Shown here piece by piece: positions 7,866 to 8,136 of a DNA stretch of 8,136 nt (positions are counted from its first letter, which is position 1; each line of letters opens with the position of its first letter). The DNA is from an uncultured Bacteroidales bacterium. GTDB taxonomy: Bacteria; Bacteroidota; Bacteroidia; Bacteroidales; UBA932. The stretch lies in contig CAKVBK010000082.1 of NCBI GenBank assembly GCA_934725285.1, positions 1 through 8,136 of the forward strand, in the 5' to 3' direction. The translations under genes were made by a program, and so were the position numbers. The notes under the pieces were generated by a model that saw only the letters and a program-made list of their open reading frames with translations, searched no databases and was not told the origin of the DNA.

Positions 7866-7896
7866 CAAAAATAAGTAAATTCTCAAATAACTCCAA
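7866..7896 (-). promoter_or_regulatory. Bacteroides-type promoter for glpK-glpF
   Basis: On the minus strand, TTGG (7896-7893) is followed after 19 bases by TATTTTTG (7873-7866), a full match to the -7 consensus TAnnTTTG. The -33 element gives TTG of the usual TTTG/TTG core. Spacing is as expected for the Bacteroidota primary sigma factor. The promoter lies in the 140-base gap between the BASS transporter stop and glpK and points into glpK, giving a leader of about 90 bases. Confidence 0.55.
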
Positions 7897-7908
7897 GGGC
7901 AGAACCAA

Positions 7909-8136
7909 TTACTGACTTTTCCGTCGGATGACGGCGAGGTAGGTGAGCAGGATGACGTTCATCATCAACGCATAGACTATTGCGGGAATGGCCATCTCGC
8001 CATTGTTGAAGACTTGAGGTGAAACGGCCATGGCAATTGCCTGTGCGGCGTTCTGCATGCCTACTTCAATCACGATTGTCCGTTTTGATGATTTGTCGAG
8101 CCTGAACATTCCGGCGAGAATGGCTCCGCATCCCAT
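7909..8136 (-). CDS. BASS-family (bile acid:sodium symporter-like) transporter, C-terminal part
   Basis: Only the last 75 codons are in the window; the gene continues past base 8136, and the ATG at the edge is probably internal. The segment reads MGCGAILAGMFRLDKSSKRT, then IVIEVGMQNAAQAIAMA, then a hydrophobic stretch AIPAIVYALMMNVILLTYLA and the basic tail VIRRKSQ. The pair RLDKxxxxTIVIEVGMQN is the strongly conserved late signature of the bile acid:sodium symporter superfamily: an Arg/Lys loop followed by the E-x-G-x-Q-N helix at the crossover that binds Na+ and substrate. It is a multi-helix inner-membrane protein with a cytoplasmic basic end. Bacterial members carry bile acids, pantoate, keto acids or other organic anions, so the substrate cannot be named from this fragment. 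It has the same orientation as glpK, but a 140-base gap with its own promoter suggests a separate unit. Confidence 0.85.
   Translation of the reverse strand: MGCGAILAGMFRLDKSSKRTIVIEVGMQNAAQAIAMAVSPQVFNNGEMAIPAIVYALMMNVILLTYLAVIRRKSQ

Noticed and set aside
1..8136. CRISPR array, tRNA or rRNA genes, or insertion-sequence ends
   Set aside because: I saw no regularly spaced repeats, no cloverleaf-like or rRNA-like segments, and no transposase or terminal inverted repeat pair in either strand.

Overview
The window looks like chromosomal DNA of a member of Bacteroidota, most likely Bacteroidales. The evidence is a Bacteroidales-type tyrosine recombinase tail, AT-rich translation starts without a clear Shine-Dalgarno, and a good match to the Bacteroides-type promoter (TTG near -33, TAnnTTTG near -7) upstream of glpK. 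The genus cannot be fixed from the sequence alone.

The left part (1-636) looks like accessory DNA. It holds the 3' end of a plus-strand tyrosine recombinase/integrase (1-303). Immediately against its stop codon lies a minus-strand remnant of a maltose/galactoside-type sugar O-acetyltransferase (about 304-536). The remnant has lost both ends and carries an in-frame TAG. This is the kind of debris expected at an integration or rearrangement scar.

The centre (637-5421) is one very long gene of 1594 codons. It encodes three enzyme modules on one chain: an N-terminal DEDD (DnaQ-like) 3'-5' exonuclease domain, a complete RecQ-type SF2 helicase with winged-helix-like segments after it, and a complete UvrD/Rep-type SF1 helicase. 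An unrecognised C-terminal tail of about 115 residues follows. A three-cysteine knuckle lies before the RecQ core, while the usual RecQ zinc cluster after the core is absent. All motor motifs are intact, but the exonuclease has Asn where DEDDh enzymes have the motif III His. Next to an integrase and a broken gene, a role in processing foreign or damaged DNA (repair or phage defence) is plausible but is inference. This is the most interesting item in the window.

The right part (5422-8136) is ordinary metabolism on the minus strand, convergent with the helicase. It contains a glpK-glpF glycerol uptake and phosphorylation operon with a 13-base gap between the genes. A recognisable promoter lies upstream, and a 7-bp inverted repeat falls at the predicted transcription start. 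Upstream of glpK is the 3' end of a BASS-family (bile acid:sodium symporter-like) transporter, cut by the window edge. GlpF admits glycerol and GlpK traps it as glycerol 3-phosphate; the BASS transporter is a separate function.
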